Below are positions 17,169 through 29,818 of a stretch of DNA of 64,000 nucleotides, piece by piece. Below the pieces are notes generated by a model that had not been told where the DNA came from, searched no databases, and saw only the letters and a list, made by a program, of their open reading frames with translations. The stretch lies in assembly GCA_025359205.1 (NCBI GenBank), contig JANYHD010000019.1, positions 124,001 to 188,000 on the forward strand, given 5' to 3'. The position numbers and the translations under genes are program-made. This DNA is from Gammaproteobacteria bacterium (GTDB lineage: Bacteria > Pseudomonadota > Gammaproteobacteria > Steroidobacterales > Steroidobacteraceae). How positions within the stretch are numbered: position 1 is the first letter of the stretch; every line of letters begins with the position of its first letter.

Positions 17169-18346
17169 GCCGGATGCAGCTCGATGGCGTCGGTGCGCGC
17201 GCGTGCGCTCCGCACCGGCAGCGAAGCGCTGATCTGTGCCAGCACCCGCTCCGACACCGCGCGCCAAGTGGTCAGTTTGCCGCCGTAGATCGACAGCACG
17301 CGCGGGCGCGCCGGACGGTCGGGCACCAGCAGCGTCTCGCGCGAGCGATGGAAGGCGTGGCCGCCGCCAGCCGGCAGTACCCGTAGGCCCGCGAACTCGC
17401 CGCGCAGCTGTGAAGCTGCGGTGTCGCGGAAGCGCGGGAAATAGTGGCGCAGCACGCCCAGCAGGTAATGCACCTCGTGCGGACCGGGCGCCACCGTGGC
17501 CGGGTCGCCGTGAAAGCGCACCTCGGTCGTGCCCACCATGAGTTGTCCGCGGAACGGCATGACGAAGATCGCGCGGCCGTCGCGCGGACTCTCGACGTAG
17601 TAGACGCCGCGTTGCGGCGGACCGTCGAGCAGCAGGTGCGTGCCCTGCACGAGCTCCAACGCGGGCACGTTGATTGCCGGCGTGATGCTGCGCGCGAGCG
17701 CGTCGGCCCAGGGTCCGGCCGCGTTGACCAGCACGCGCGCGCTGCACTGCTGCTCGACGCCGTCGCGCAGGTAGCGCACCTGCACGCCATCGGCAGTGAG
17801 CGTGGCGCCGGTGCAGCGGGCCGGCAGCGCCAGCTCGGCGCCGAGCGCCTGCGCCGAGCGCATCACCGCCGCCGTGAGCAGCGCGTCGTCAGTCTGCGCA
17901 TCGTGGTACCAGTAGACCTGCCGGAGTCCCTCCAGCTCAAGGCCGTCGAGCGACGCCCACTCAGCGCGCGGCACAGTGCCGAAGCGCGCCGCCGCGTCGA
18001 GTCCGGCGAGCAGCGCATACAAGCCAAGTCCGATGCGCAACTGCCAGGACTTGCGCCGGCTGTGATCGTACAGGGGAATGTAGAATTTCTGCAGGCGCAC
18101 CAGCTCGGGAGCGAGCCGCAACAGCAGCGCGCGCTCGTGCAGGCTCTCGCGCACGAGCCGCAGCTGGCCCGATTCCAGGTAGCGCAGTCCCCCGTGGATC
18201 AGCTTGCTGGAACGGCTGGAGGAGCCCGCGGCCAGTGCGCTCCGTTCGAGCACCAGCACCGAGTGGCCCGCCGCGACAGCCGCCTGTGCGATCCCGGTGC
18301 CGTGGATGCCACCGCCGGCCACGACTACGTCGTAGCTGCGGCTCAT
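17165..18346 (-). CDS. glpD: FAD-dependent glycerol-3-phosphate dehydrogenase, short form
   Basis: A 393-residue flavoprotein with N-terminal dinucleotide fold VVVAGGGIHGTGIAQAA, then SSRSSKLIHGGLRYLESG (flavin-binding stretch typical of GlpD), YWYHDAQTDDALLT, and VNAAGPWADALA. It oxidises glycerol 3-phosphate to dihydroxyacetone phosphate and feeds quinone at the inner membrane. Canonical GlpD is about 500 residues; this one stops after SIYGGKLTTWRAVSERV, so it lacks most of the C-terminal helical domain. It starts at 18346, overlapping the gdpd stop (ATGA), and its stop overlaps the kinase start in the same way. Confidence 0.88.
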   Translation of the reverse strand: MSRSYDVVVAGGGIHGTGIAQAAVAAGHSVLVLERSALAAGSSSRSSKLIHGGLRYLESGQLRLVRESLHERALLLRLAPELVRLQKFYIPLYDHSRRKSWQLRIGLGLYALLAGLDAAARFGTVPRAEWASLDGLELEGLRQVYWYHDAQTDDALLTAAVMRSAQALGAELALPARCTGATLTADGVQVRYLRDGVEQQCSARVLVNAAGPWADALARSITPAINVPALELVQGTHLLLDGPPQRGVYYVESPRDGRAIFVMPFRGQLMVGTTEVRFHGDPATVAPGPHEVHYLLGVLRHYFPRFRDTAASQLRGEFAGLRVLPAGGGHAFHRSRETLLVPDRPARPRVLSIYGGKLTTWRAVSERVLAQISASLPVRSARARTDAIELHPA

Positions 18347-19098
18347 TGCGTGGCACGCAGTCCGCGCAGCGCGGCGGACATTTCCCGGACGGCCATGGTC
18401 TCGACGTAATCGGCGCCACGCTCGGCAAGGCTGAGTGCCAGCGGCAGGGTCGCGACCTCGTAGATCACCCAGCGCCATGGTCCCTGCCACAGGCGGCCCG
18501 CGGGCGGGAGCTTCAGGTGATCGCAGAACAGGAACTGCGGCTGCAAGGCCTCGTATTTCAGGCGGCTGTGATCGTCAGAGGATTCAAGCACCCAGCCAAT
18601 GGGTGCATCGCCCAGGCGCCGCGCGCGATGAATTGCCGCGAGGTCGAAGGAAATCACCACGCACTGCGCGCGCCACGGCCTGATCACCTCGAGCACCTGC
18701 GAGACCACGTGGTCGTGCCCGAATTGCGCGAGGCTGGCGCGCTTGATCTCGATGAACAGCGTGATCTCGGGCCGCCCGGCCAGCAGCTGCAGCACGTCGC
18801 GCAGCAGTGCCAGCCGCGTACCGGTGAAGCGCGTACCGAAGCGCTGGGACTCGGCAGCCTCGATGGTGGCCAGTTCGCTGGCATCGTGGTCGAAGACACT
18901 GCCGGGGAGCCCGGTGGTGCGCGCCAACAGGTGATCATGCGTGACGATCGGCACGCCGTCGCGGCTCAGCTGCACGTCGAGCTCCAGGAAGCGCACGCCC
19001 AGTTCCAGCGCGGACACGAACGCCGGCAGTGTATTCTCGGGGAATTCGGCCGCGTTGCCGCGGTGTGCCACCAAGTGTATGAGCCGCGCTGCGTTCAA
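18343..19098 (-). CDS. Glycerophosphodiester phosphodiesterase
   Basis: A 251-residue cytoplasmic enzyme of the GDPD family. The catalytic motif is intact: LVAHRGNAAEFPENTLPAF (metal and catalytic residues H, R, E, N), LELDVQLSRDGVPIVTHDHLL (Glu, Asp and the second catalytic His), and TLFIEIKR. It cleaves glycerophosphodiesters, the products of phospholipid deacylation, to glycerol 3-phosphate and an alcohol. No signal peptide is seen. The start is taken as TTG at 19098, preceded by a short AGG ribosome site, because codons further upstream look non-coding. It is the first gene of the gdpd-glpD-glpK run. Confidence 0.9.
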   Translation of the reverse strand: MNAARLIHLVAHRGNAAEFPENTLPAFVSALELGVRFLELDVQLSRDGVPIVTHDHLLARTTGLPGSVFDHDASELATIEAAESQRFGTRFTGTRLALLRDVLQLLAGRPEITLFIEIKRASLAQFGHDHVVSQVLEVIRPWRAQCVVISFDLAAIHRARRLGDAPIGWVLESSDDHSRLKYEALQPQFLFCDHLKLPPAGRLWQGPWRWVIYEVATLPLALSLAERGADYVETMAVREMSAALRGLRATQ

Positions 19099-19209
19099 GG
19101 TGCCTACCGCGTGATGTCGCCGGCCGCAGACGCCGCAGCCACTGCCGGGGCCGCTGCGCCTGTGCCACGATGACGCGGCGGAAATGCGGGGTCCCGGATC
19201 CAGCCGCAA

Positions 19210-19215
19210 ATTATA
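19210..19215 (-). promoter_or_regulatory. -10 element for the gdpd-glpD-glpK operon
   Basis: A perfect TATAAT on the minus strand, 112 bp before the gdpd start, in otherwise GC-rich sequence. No convincing -35 is visible 16-18 bp upstream. The element overlaps the leader of the plus-strand dehydrogenase gene starting at 19230. Confidence 0.4.
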
Positions 19216-19229
19216 GCGGGGTATGCGGC

Positions 19230-20477
19230 ATGAAGAGCGAGACGCGGGTTCGAACCTTGCTATTGATCGCCTGCACGGCGCTGCTGCAGAGCTCCTGCGG
19301 GGGCGGCAGCAGCAGCCTGGTCAGTCCGCCGCCGCCGCCGGCCTACACGCTGAGCGTGACGCGCGCCTTTGCGGCGCTGACCTTCAGCATGCCGGTCGGT
19401 GCGCTGCAGGCGCCGGGCGTTTCCAGCCACTGGTTCGTCGTCGAACAGGCCGGGCATATCCGGGTGTTCGCCAATCAGGCCGGCACGGCCAGCTTCACGG
19501 ACTTCCTCGACATCAGTGGTCGCGTGACCTGCTGCGGCGAGACCGGGCTCCTCGGACTGGCCTTCCATCCCAATTTTCCCACGGACCCGCGTGCCTATGT
19601 GTCCTATACCACCACAGTAGGCGGGCAACTCGTGTCACGCCTGGCGGAGTACCGCACCAGCGACGCTGGCGCCACGCTCGATCCGGCGAGCGAGGTGATC
19701 CTGTTGCAGGTAAACCAGCCAGAAGCGAATCACAACGGCGGCCACGTGCTGTTCGGGCACGACAGCTATCTGTACCTGGGGCTGGGCGATGGCGGCGGCG
19801 GCGGCGACATGCACGGCGCGATCGGCAACGGGCAGAACCTGGACACGCTGCTGGGGAAGATGCTGCGTATCGATGTGGACGCAGGCGTGACGCCGTATGC
19901 GATTCCGGCCGGCAATCCCTACGCCGGAAACGCACTCTGTGGCGGCAGCGGCGGCAGCGGCGGCAACGGCAGCGCGCCCTGTGCCGAGATCTACGCCTGG
20001 GGATTGCGCAACCCCTGGCAGTACAGCTTCGATCGCAGTGGCGGCGCGCTCTGGATCGGCGATGTGGGACAGAACCTGTGGGAAGAGGTCGATCGCATCA
20101 GCGCGCCGGCCAACCTGGGCTGGCGCTGCCGCGAAGGTGCGCACGTGTACAACTCGACCTGTGGATCCGGCGCCATGGTGACTGATCCGGTTGCGGAGTA
20201 TCCCCACAGTCCGGACGAGGCGATCACCGGCGGCTTCGTCTATCGGGGCAGCCTGTACCCGGCACTGGCGGGGCAGTACGTGTGCGCCGACTACATCAGC
20301 GGCCGGCTGTTTCACTTCGATGCGGCGACCAGCGCTTCATCGACGCTGACCATGGCCAGCAGTGGCAGCAGTGGAATCAACCCATCAGCACTTGCTGAGG
20401 ACGCCAACGGCGAGTTGTACCTGCTCGATTACAGCGGCGGGGGTTTCTACCAGCTGGTACTGCTGCCAGGAGCCTGA
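19230..20477 (+). CDS. PQQ-dependent sugar dehydrogenase (GSDH-type beta-propeller)
   Basis: A 415-residue exported protein. The signal peptide LLLIACTALLQSSC ends in a cysteine that may be lipidated, although the lipobox is imperfect, and is followed by Gly/Ser and poly-Pro. The rest is a six-bladed propeller of the glucose/sorbosone dehydrogenase family: CCGETGLLGLAFHPNF, the active-site segment NHNGGHVLFG with LYLGLGDGGGGGD, LLGKMLRIDV, and YAWGLRNPWQYSFD followed by WIGDVGQNLWEEVD. These oxidise aldoses with PQQ in the periplasm. A low-complexity glycine-rich loop flanked by cysteines lies near residue 238. The ATG at 19230 follows a GCGGGG ribosome site. Confidence 0.88.
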   Translation: MKSETRVRTLLLIACTALLQSSCGGGSSSLVSPPPPPAYTLSVTRAFAALTFSMPVGALQAPGVSSHWFVVEQAGHIRVFANQAGTASFTDFLDISGRVTCCGETGLLGLAFHPNFPTDPRAYVSYTTTVGGQLVSRLAEYRTSDAGATLDPASEVILLQVNQPEANHNGGHVLFGHDSYLYLGLGDGGGGGDMHGAIGNGQNLDTLLGKMLRIDVDAGVTPYAIPAGNPYAGNALCGGSGGSGGNGSAPCAEIYAWGLRNPWQYSFDRSGGALWIGDVGQNLWEEVDRISAPANLGWRCREGAHVYNSTCGSGAMVTDPVAEYPHSPDEAITGGFVYRGSLYPALAGQYVCADYISGRLFHFDAATSASSTLTMASSGSSGINPSALAEDANGELYLLDYSGGGFYQLVLLPGA

Positions 20478-20516
20478 AACCGGCATCGCGGCGTTTTCCT
20501 TGGGTGCGAACGGACC

Positions 20517-20924
20517 CTAGGGTTCAGGTACCGCAGCGCGCTTCTCGACGAACTCGATGATCGGCTCGCTGCCGGTGCAGGCCACGTCGCCTTCGATCTG
20601 CGCACCGAGCGCGATCGCGATGCGCTTGGCGGAAACGCGACCGCGCAGGCGCGCGTTGGCGCCGATTTCCAGCTTGTCGGCTACGGTGATATTGCCGATC
20701 ACCGTGCCCGCGATCACGGCGCGCTCGGCCTGCAAGTCGCCCTCCCAGCGGGCGCCGGTGGAGAGGGCAACTTCGCCGCCGACGCGGCCATTGCCTTGCA
20801 CGGTGCCGTTGACCAGCAGCGCACCAGCAGTGTCGATGTCACCGATCAGGCGTGTGTGCTGGGCGATCAGCGAGGGCGTGGAACCCAGGCGGTCGAGCAG
20901 CCGGCGGCGTGGCAGTTCGGACAT
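20517..20924 (-). CDS. Bactofilin (polymer-forming cytoskeletal protein)
   Basis: A 135-residue protein with the bactofilin (DUF583) core of short beta-helical repeats: TRLIGDIDTAGALLVNGTVQ, GRVGGEVALSTGARWEGDL, and further turns ending in IAIALGAQIEGDV. It has unstructured ends, the C-terminus being acidic then basic. Bactofilins self-assemble without nucleotide into filaments at the inner membrane and scaffold envelope enzymes. The gene is divergent from the SPOR-domain lipoprotein at 20961, with only 36 bp between the start codons, so the two probably share control. Confidence 0.92.
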   Translation of the reverse strand: MSELPRRRLLDRLGSTPSLIAQHTRLIGDIDTAGALLVNGTVQGNGRVGGEVALSTGARWEGDLQAERAVIAGTVIGNITVADKLEIGANARLRGRVSAKRIAIALGAQIEGDVACTGSEPIIEFVEKRAAVPEP

Positions 20925-20929
20925 GCTGT

Positions 20930-20935
20930 TACAAT
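20930..20935 (+). promoter_or_regulatory. -10 element for the SPOR protein gene
   Basis: TACAAT matches the sigma70 -10 at five of six positions, 25 bp upstream of the ATG at 20961, inside the 36-bp divergent gap with the bactofilin gene. No clear -35 is visible. Confidence 0.35.
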
Positions 20936-20960
20936 ATCCGACTTCACCGTGGAGAAAAGA

Positions 20961-21758
20961 ATGCGCAAGTCTCATATTGGACTGATCGCCATGCTGACGG
21001 CGGTCACGATTGTGATCGCCGGCTGCAGCCGCGTCGGGGAAGACTGGAAGGCTGCGCAAGCCGCCGATACGACCGAGGCCTACCAGGATTTCCTGCGCCA
21101 GCACCCGGACAGTGAATTCGGCGTTCCTGCGCAAGAGCGTGTCAAGCAACTCGCTGAGGATCGCGATTGGCAGGCCGCCTCCAAGGCCGACACGCTCGAT
21201 GCTTATCAACAGTTCGTGGCAACGCACGCCGACGGCAAATGGGCGCAGGAAGCGCGCGTGCGCATCGAGAACTTCCAGCTCACGTCCGGCGGCCAGCCCC
21301 CGGCGGGTGGAGCAACGGCCGCCCTCGCGCCTGGCGCTGCGACATCGCCCGGCACCATGGCGACGCCTGGCATGACGGCAACGACTGTGAAACCGCCATC
21401 TGCGCCAGCCGCCAGCGCCGCGGCGCCGGTCACCTTGAAGCTCGCTGCCAAACCCACGGTCAAACCCGCGGTAAAGAGCGCGGCCAAACCGGCGGCCAAA
21501 CCGGCGGCCAAGACGACTGGTGGCCACTACGCCCAGCTCGGCGCCTTTGCTTCAAAGGCCAGTGCAGAGACTGCGTGGCACAAGCTCAGCGGCCGCTTCC
21601 CGGCGCAGCTGAAATCACTCCAGCCGCACTACGCCGCGGCGAGTTCGCATGGCAAGGCGGTCGTGCGCCTGCAGGTTGCACTGCCATCATCGCAGCGGGT
21701 GCACGATTTGTGCACCGAGCTGAAGAAGCAGTCGCAGGCCTGCCTGCCCGCCGGTTGA
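20961..21758 (+). CDS. SPOR-domain lipoprotein
   Basis: A 265-residue lipoprotein: signal peptide with lipobox VIAGC, two tetratricopeptide-like units (AYQDFLRQHPDSEFG, then AYQQFVATHADGKWAQEA) at about residues 33-100, a Pro/Ala/Lys-rich linker with AAKP repeats, and a C-terminal SPOR domain starting GGHYAQLGAFASKASAETAW. SPOR domains bind glycan strands stripped of stem peptides, as found at division sites. The GGAG ribosome site before ATG 20961 is clear. The divergent bactofilin suggests a shared role in cell shape or septal wall work; this is inferred from position. Confidence 0.88.
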   Translation: MRKSHIGLIAMLTAVTIVIAGCSRVGEDWKAAQAADTTEAYQDFLRQHPDSEFGVPAQERVKQLAEDRDWQAASKADTLDAYQQFVATHADGKWAQEARVRIENFQLTSGGQPPAGGATAALAPGAATSPGTMATPGMTATTVKPPSAPAASAAAPVTLKLAAKPTVKPAVKSAAKPAAKPAAKTTGGHYAQLGAFASKASAETAWHKLSGRFPAQLKSLQPHYAAASSHGKAVVRLQVALPSSQRVHDLCTELKKQSQACLPAG

Positions 21759-21804
21759 TGCGGCCAGCGTGGTTGCGAACCATGAATCCGGGTGGCGGGC
21801 GGCG

Positions 21805-23211
21805 ATGCGCGCAGGCGCGAGGCGCTGGCTTGGCGGCCCGCTGCTCGGCGCCGCCGTGCTCGCTGCGGCTGCGCTCGGCGGGGTGTTCTATAACGCATCA
21901 TGTGCGGCTCGCTCTGCTGCGCCCGCGGCCGCACCCATGAGCTTTGCCAGCGCCGGGGCGGCGATCCAGACGCGCACGCTCGCCAACGGATTGCAGGTAA
22001 TTGTCTGGCCCGACCACAACATCCCGAGTGTCGCGCTCTTCAACTGGGTGCACGTCGGCAGTCGCAACGAGGGTTCGGGCACCACCGGGCTCGCGCATTT
22101 CTTCGAGCACATGATGTTCAACGGCACTTCGCGTCGCGCGCAGGGCGAGTTCGACCGACTGCTCGAGTCGAGCGGTGGCAGCAACAACGCCTACACCTCA
22201 CAGGACGTGACGGTCTACCAGGACTGGTTTCCGCGCTCGACGCTCGAGCTGGTGCTGGAACTCGAGAGCGACCGGCTCGCGAACCTCGCGTTTGCCCCGC
22301 AGGTCGTCGAGAAGGAACGCGAGGTGGTCTACTCGGAACGACGCCTGCGTGTCGAGGACAGCAATCCCTCGTTCCTGAATGAGCAGGTTCAGGCCACAGC
22401 GTTCATCGCGCACCCCTATCGCATTCCGACCATCGGCTGGCCTTCAGACATCAAGGCCTGGACGCTGGGCGACCTGCAGAATTTCTATCACACCTGGTAC
22501 GCGCCCAACAACTGCACGCTGGTGCTGGTGGGTGACGTCGAGCCCGAGCAGGTGTTCGCGCTGGTGGAGAAATATTACGGCTCCATTCCGCGCGGTCCGG
22601 CGACTTTGCCGGTGCGCACGGTGGAACCTGAGCAGACGGGCGAGCGGCGACTGGTGATCGAACGCAGTGGGCAGAACCCGCTGGTGCAGGTGGCCTGGCA
22701 CGCCATCGCGGCCGACGATCCGCGCGCGCCGGCGCTGAACCTGCTCCAGACCATACTCACCGAAGGGGACGCCGCGCGCTTGCATCGCGCGCTGGTGGAG
22801 GAGCGCAAGCTCGCGGTGGAGGTGGGTAGCGGCTGGTCCGAGGGTTTCGATCCCAACACGTATTCGGTCTACGCCACGCTGGCCGAAGGCGCCTCGAGCA
22901 GCGAATTCGAGCAGGCGCTGAATGGCGAGCTGGCGCAGCTGCTCACCAAGGGCGTCACCGCGGCGGAGTTGTCGCGCGCCAAGCACCAGGTCGCGGCCTC
23001 GTTCTGGCGCGGCGTCTCGACCATCGACGGCAAGGCAAGGCTGCTGGGCGAGTACGCGGTGCTGCACGGGGACTATCGCAAGCTGTTTGCGGCACCGGAC
23101 GCCTACGAGCGCGTGACGGTTGCCGACGTGCTGGCCGTGGCGCGCGAGGTTTTCAAGCCCGAGCACCGCACCGTGGGCGTACTGCTGCCGCGTCCGGCGG
23201 CCGGGCACTGA
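21805..23211 (+). CDS. M16-family zinc metalloprotease, catalytic subunit
   Basis: A 468-residue protein (from ATG 21805; a GTG at 21769 is an alternative) with an N-terminal hydrophobic anchor (about 10-28), so it faces the periplasm. The inverted zinc motif HFFEH is at 98-102, with E179 as the distal ligand 77 residues after H102, as the family requires. Substrate-side motifs follow: NNAYTSQDVTVYQ and FNGTSRRAQGEFD. M16B peptidases of about 450 residues work as heterodimers with an inactive partner, and the next gene, 3 bp downstream, is exactly that. Confidence 0.92.
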   Translation: MRAGARRWLGGPLLGAAVLAAAALGGVFYNASCAARSAAPAAAPMSFASAGAAIQTRTLANGLQVIVWPDHNIPSVALFNWVHVGSRNEGSGTTGLAHFFEHMMFNGTSRRAQGEFDRLLESSGGSNNAYTSQDVTVYQDWFPRSTLELVLELESDRLANLAFAPQVVEKEREVVYSERRLRVEDSNPSFLNEQVQATAFIAHPYRIPTIGWPSDIKAWTLGDLQNFYHTWYAPNNCTLVLVGDVEPEQVFALVEKYYGSIPRGPATLPVRTVEPEQTGERRLVIERSGQNPLVQVAWHAIAADDPRAPALNLLQTILTEGDAARLHRALVEERKLAVEVGSGWSEGFDPNTYSVYATLAEGASSSEFEQALNGELAQLLTKGVTAAELSRAKHQVAASFWRGVSTIDGKARLLGEYAVLHGDYRKLFAAPDAYERVTVADVLAVAREVFKPEHRTVGVLLPRPAAGH

Positions 23212-23214
23212 GCA

Positions 23215-24666
23215 ATGAGGGTGACTCTCATGGTCCTGGCAAGCATCGTGGCTGGGTCTGCGGCTGGCGCGGTGCCGGCCGCTGCTGCGCCTGCCGTGAC
23301 GGCAGTCCCGAATCACGTCAACGTGCCGGTGCCGGCCAACGAGCGTGTCACGCTCCCCAATGGCCTGCGGCTGGTGCTGGTACCGCGCCACGATATTCCG
23401 CTGGTGGCTTTCAACCTGCTGTTGCGCGGTGGTGCGATGCTCGATCCGCCCGGGCGTGATGGCACGGCGGCGCTTGCCGCGGACCTGCTCACGCATGGCG
23501 CCGGCTCGCGCGACGCCTATGCCTACGCCGATGCGGTCGAAGGTTCAGGTGGCAACATCGACGCCGCGGCGCACGCCGAATTCATCCAGGTGCAGGGGCA
23601 GTTCCTCGCGCACGACAGCCGCCTCATGCTGGAACTGCTGGGCGAGGCCGTGCTGCATCCGTGTTTCGAGGCCGACGAGTTCGAAAAGCTGCGCGAACGG
23701 CGCATCGAGGAACTGAAGGCCGCAAAGGATTCCTCGCCGCAGGCGCTGCTCGGCAGTTATGGCCGCGCCATGCTGTTTGCCGGCCACCCCTACGGCCGCA
23801 CGGTCGGCGGCAGCGAGACCTCGCTCGCACGCCTCACGCGCGCTGACGTCACGGGCTTCTATGCCGCGCAAACCGGGGCCGACCGGGCGATCCTGGTCAT
23901 TGCCGGCGACTTTGATCCCGCGCAGGTGCGCCGCGATGTGACGGCCGTATTTGGCGGCTGGAAACGTGCGGCGGCACCGCTGGCGCCGCTCCTGCCCGCC
24001 GCGCGCGTCCACGGTCGGCGCCTGCTGCTGGTGGACTCCCCGGGCTCCGCCCAGACCTATTTCTGGATAGCGAATGTTGGCGTGCCACGCCACTACGATC
24101 TGCGGCCCGCGCTGAACATAGCGAACCTGGCTTTCGGCGGCAGTTTTGGCTCGATGCTTAATCGCGAGCTGCGGCTCAAGGCCGGCCTCACTTACGACGC
24201 GAGTTCGCGCTTCACGCGCGGCGCGGTGGCCGGCGAGTTTGCGATCAGTTCGTTTACGCAGACTGACAACACCGCGCGCGCCCTCGAATTGGCGCTCGCA
24301 ACCCTGGGGAAGCTCAAGCACGATGGCCTGGACGGTGCGGCGACGGACTCGGCGCGCAACTACCTGCTCGGCCAGTACCCGTTGGCTTTCGAGACGCCTT
24401 TCGATTGGGCGGTCGCGCTGGGCGACCTCGACTTCTACGACCTGCCGGAGAGCTACGTCGGCCACTTCGGCTCCGACCTCGTGGCGACCGATGCGGCTTC
24501 GGTCCACGCGGTCATCGATGCGGCGTTCCCCTCGCCGGATGATCTCGACATCGTGTTGATCGGCGATGCTGCCAAGATCCGGGAGGCGATCGCCAAATTC
24601 GGGGCGGTGGTCACGATGCCGCTGTCGGCACCAGATTTCTCACCGCCTGCCGACACAGCGCGTTGA
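23215..24666 (+). CDS. M16-family protein, non-catalytic partner
   Basis: A 483-residue secreted protein with a signal peptide (VLASIVAGSAAGAVPAAAA). The M16 fold is plain (LPNGLRLVLVPRHDIPLVAF; GGSFGSMLNRELRLKAGLTYD), but at the position of HxxEH it reads ALAADLLTHG, so the zinc ligands are absent. The C-terminal R/Y-type substrate site, ELRLKAGLTYDASS, is kept. This is the regulatory half of a two-subunit periplasmic protease with the product of the preceding gene. Start ATG 23215 lies 3 bp after the upstream stop. Confidence 0.9.
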   Translation: MRVTLMVLASIVAGSAAGAVPAAAAPAVTAVPNHVNVPVPANERVTLPNGLRLVLVPRHDIPLVAFNLLLRGGAMLDPPGRDGTAALAADLLTHGAGSRDAYAYADAVEGSGGNIDAAAHAEFIQVQGQFLAHDSRLMLELLGEAVLHPCFEADEFEKLRERRIEELKAAKDSSPQALLGSYGRAMLFAGHPYGRTVGGSETSLARLTRADVTGFYAAQTGADRAILVIAGDFDPAQVRRDVTAVFGGWKRAAAPLAPLLPAARVHGRRLLLVDSPGSAQTYFWIANVGVPRHYDLRPALNIANLAFGGSFGSMLNRELRLKAGLTYDASSRFTRGAVAGEFAISSFTQTDNTARALELALATLGKLKHDGLDGAATDSARNYLLGQYPLAFETPFDWAVALGDLDFYDLPESYVGHFGSDLVATDAASVHAVIDAAFPSPDDLDIVLIGDAAKIREAIAKFGAVVTMPLSAPDFSPPADTAR

Positions 24667-24735
24667 GCATGGGTCGAGTGGCCGGTCCAGTCGCTCCCCG
24701 ATGCTCGCTTTGTTGACCGGCCACTCGACCCATGC
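24667..24735 (+). repeat. Hairpin element A (21-bp perfect stem, 27-nt loop)
   Basis: The arms 24667-24687 and 24715-24735 are perfectly complementary over 21 bp. The loop is 24688-24714. The left arm begins right after the TGA of the M16 partner gene, so the structure would close the 3' end of that mRNA. Its loop core (24690-24712, GTCGCTCCCCGAT then GCTCGCTTTG) recurs, reverse-complemented, in element B with 21 of 23 matches. No T-run follows, so it is not a standard terminator. Confidence 0.85.
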
Positions 24736-24807
24736 GCAACCCGCCAAGTCGCGTAGTGCACAATCCCGCGCAGCCAGTGGTCTCGTGAGACGAGTAGTTG
24801 TCGGTCT

Positions 24808-24870
24808 GCTGCACTGACCTGGGTCAACACAGCGAGTATCGGGGAGCGACTTGACCCAGGTCAGTGCGGC
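24808..24870 (-). repeat. Hairpin element B (20-bp stem, 23-nt loop), inverted relative of element A
   Basis: The arms 24811-24827 and 24851-24867 are perfectly complementary over 17 bp, and three more pairs, one a G-U wobble, extend the stem to 24808/24870. The 23-nt loop (24828-24850) read on the minus strand is GTCGCTCCCCGAT then ACTCGCTGTG, differing from element A at two bases. Apart from the GGTC/GACC pairs nearest the loop, the stem sequence is unlike that of element A yet fully paired. Confidence 0.85.
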
Positions 24871-25169
24871 GGATCGACGACCGCGCGTCCCGCGATTCCC
24901 GACGCCTAACCTCATGGCAATGAATACATTGACCGCCGAATCATCGTCAGTAATATTCAGGCCATAGGTTCAAGGGTGCTGTTCGGCGCCAGGCGCAGAA
25001 CCGCTGGCGGTCTGGTCGCCCGGGCGGTTTCTCAGGTCGCTGGCCCGGCTTACCCGCCGCAAGTCTCTGAAATTATTCGGTTAATTGTCCGTTCCTGGCC
25101 TGCGCGGGACGGTTCGCCCGTGCGCGACTGCCGCAGTGAGCGGGCGCAGAGTTTGCAATGAGGGACCAC
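24871..25169 (+). promoter_or_regulatory. gltB promoter and leader region
   Basis: A sigma70-like promoter is visible: TTGACC at 24929-24934, 16 bp, then TAATAT at 24951-24956. Transcription would begin near 24963, leaving a leader of about 200 nt before the gltB start. The leader is GC-rich until 25068-25090, where AAATTATTCGGTTAATTG forms a short AT-rich island that could hold a second promoter. No riboswitch was recognised, and no open reading frame with coding character is seen. Confidence 0.5.
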
Positions 25170-29780
<4,611 letters not shown>

Positions 29781-29818
29781 GCAGCCCGCTTAGGCTCGCA
29801 TACAACGGCACGGACCAG

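Noticed and set aside
17169-17747. N-terminal extension of the glycerol kinase frame by 193 codons
   Set aside because: The extension is an out-of-frame reading of glpD with Arg/Ala/Gly-rich nonsense; the ATG at 17168 has the correct kinase start.
24782-24793. Short GTCTC/GAGAC dyad between the two large hairpins
   Set aside because: A five-base stem with a two-base loop is expected by chance and would not fold stably.
24667-24870. Reading the hairpin pair as an integron attC or REP/REPIN element
   Set aside because: The GTTRRRY-type core of attC is not matched, and REP elements conserve the palindrome rather than the loop; here the loop is conserved and the stem varies.
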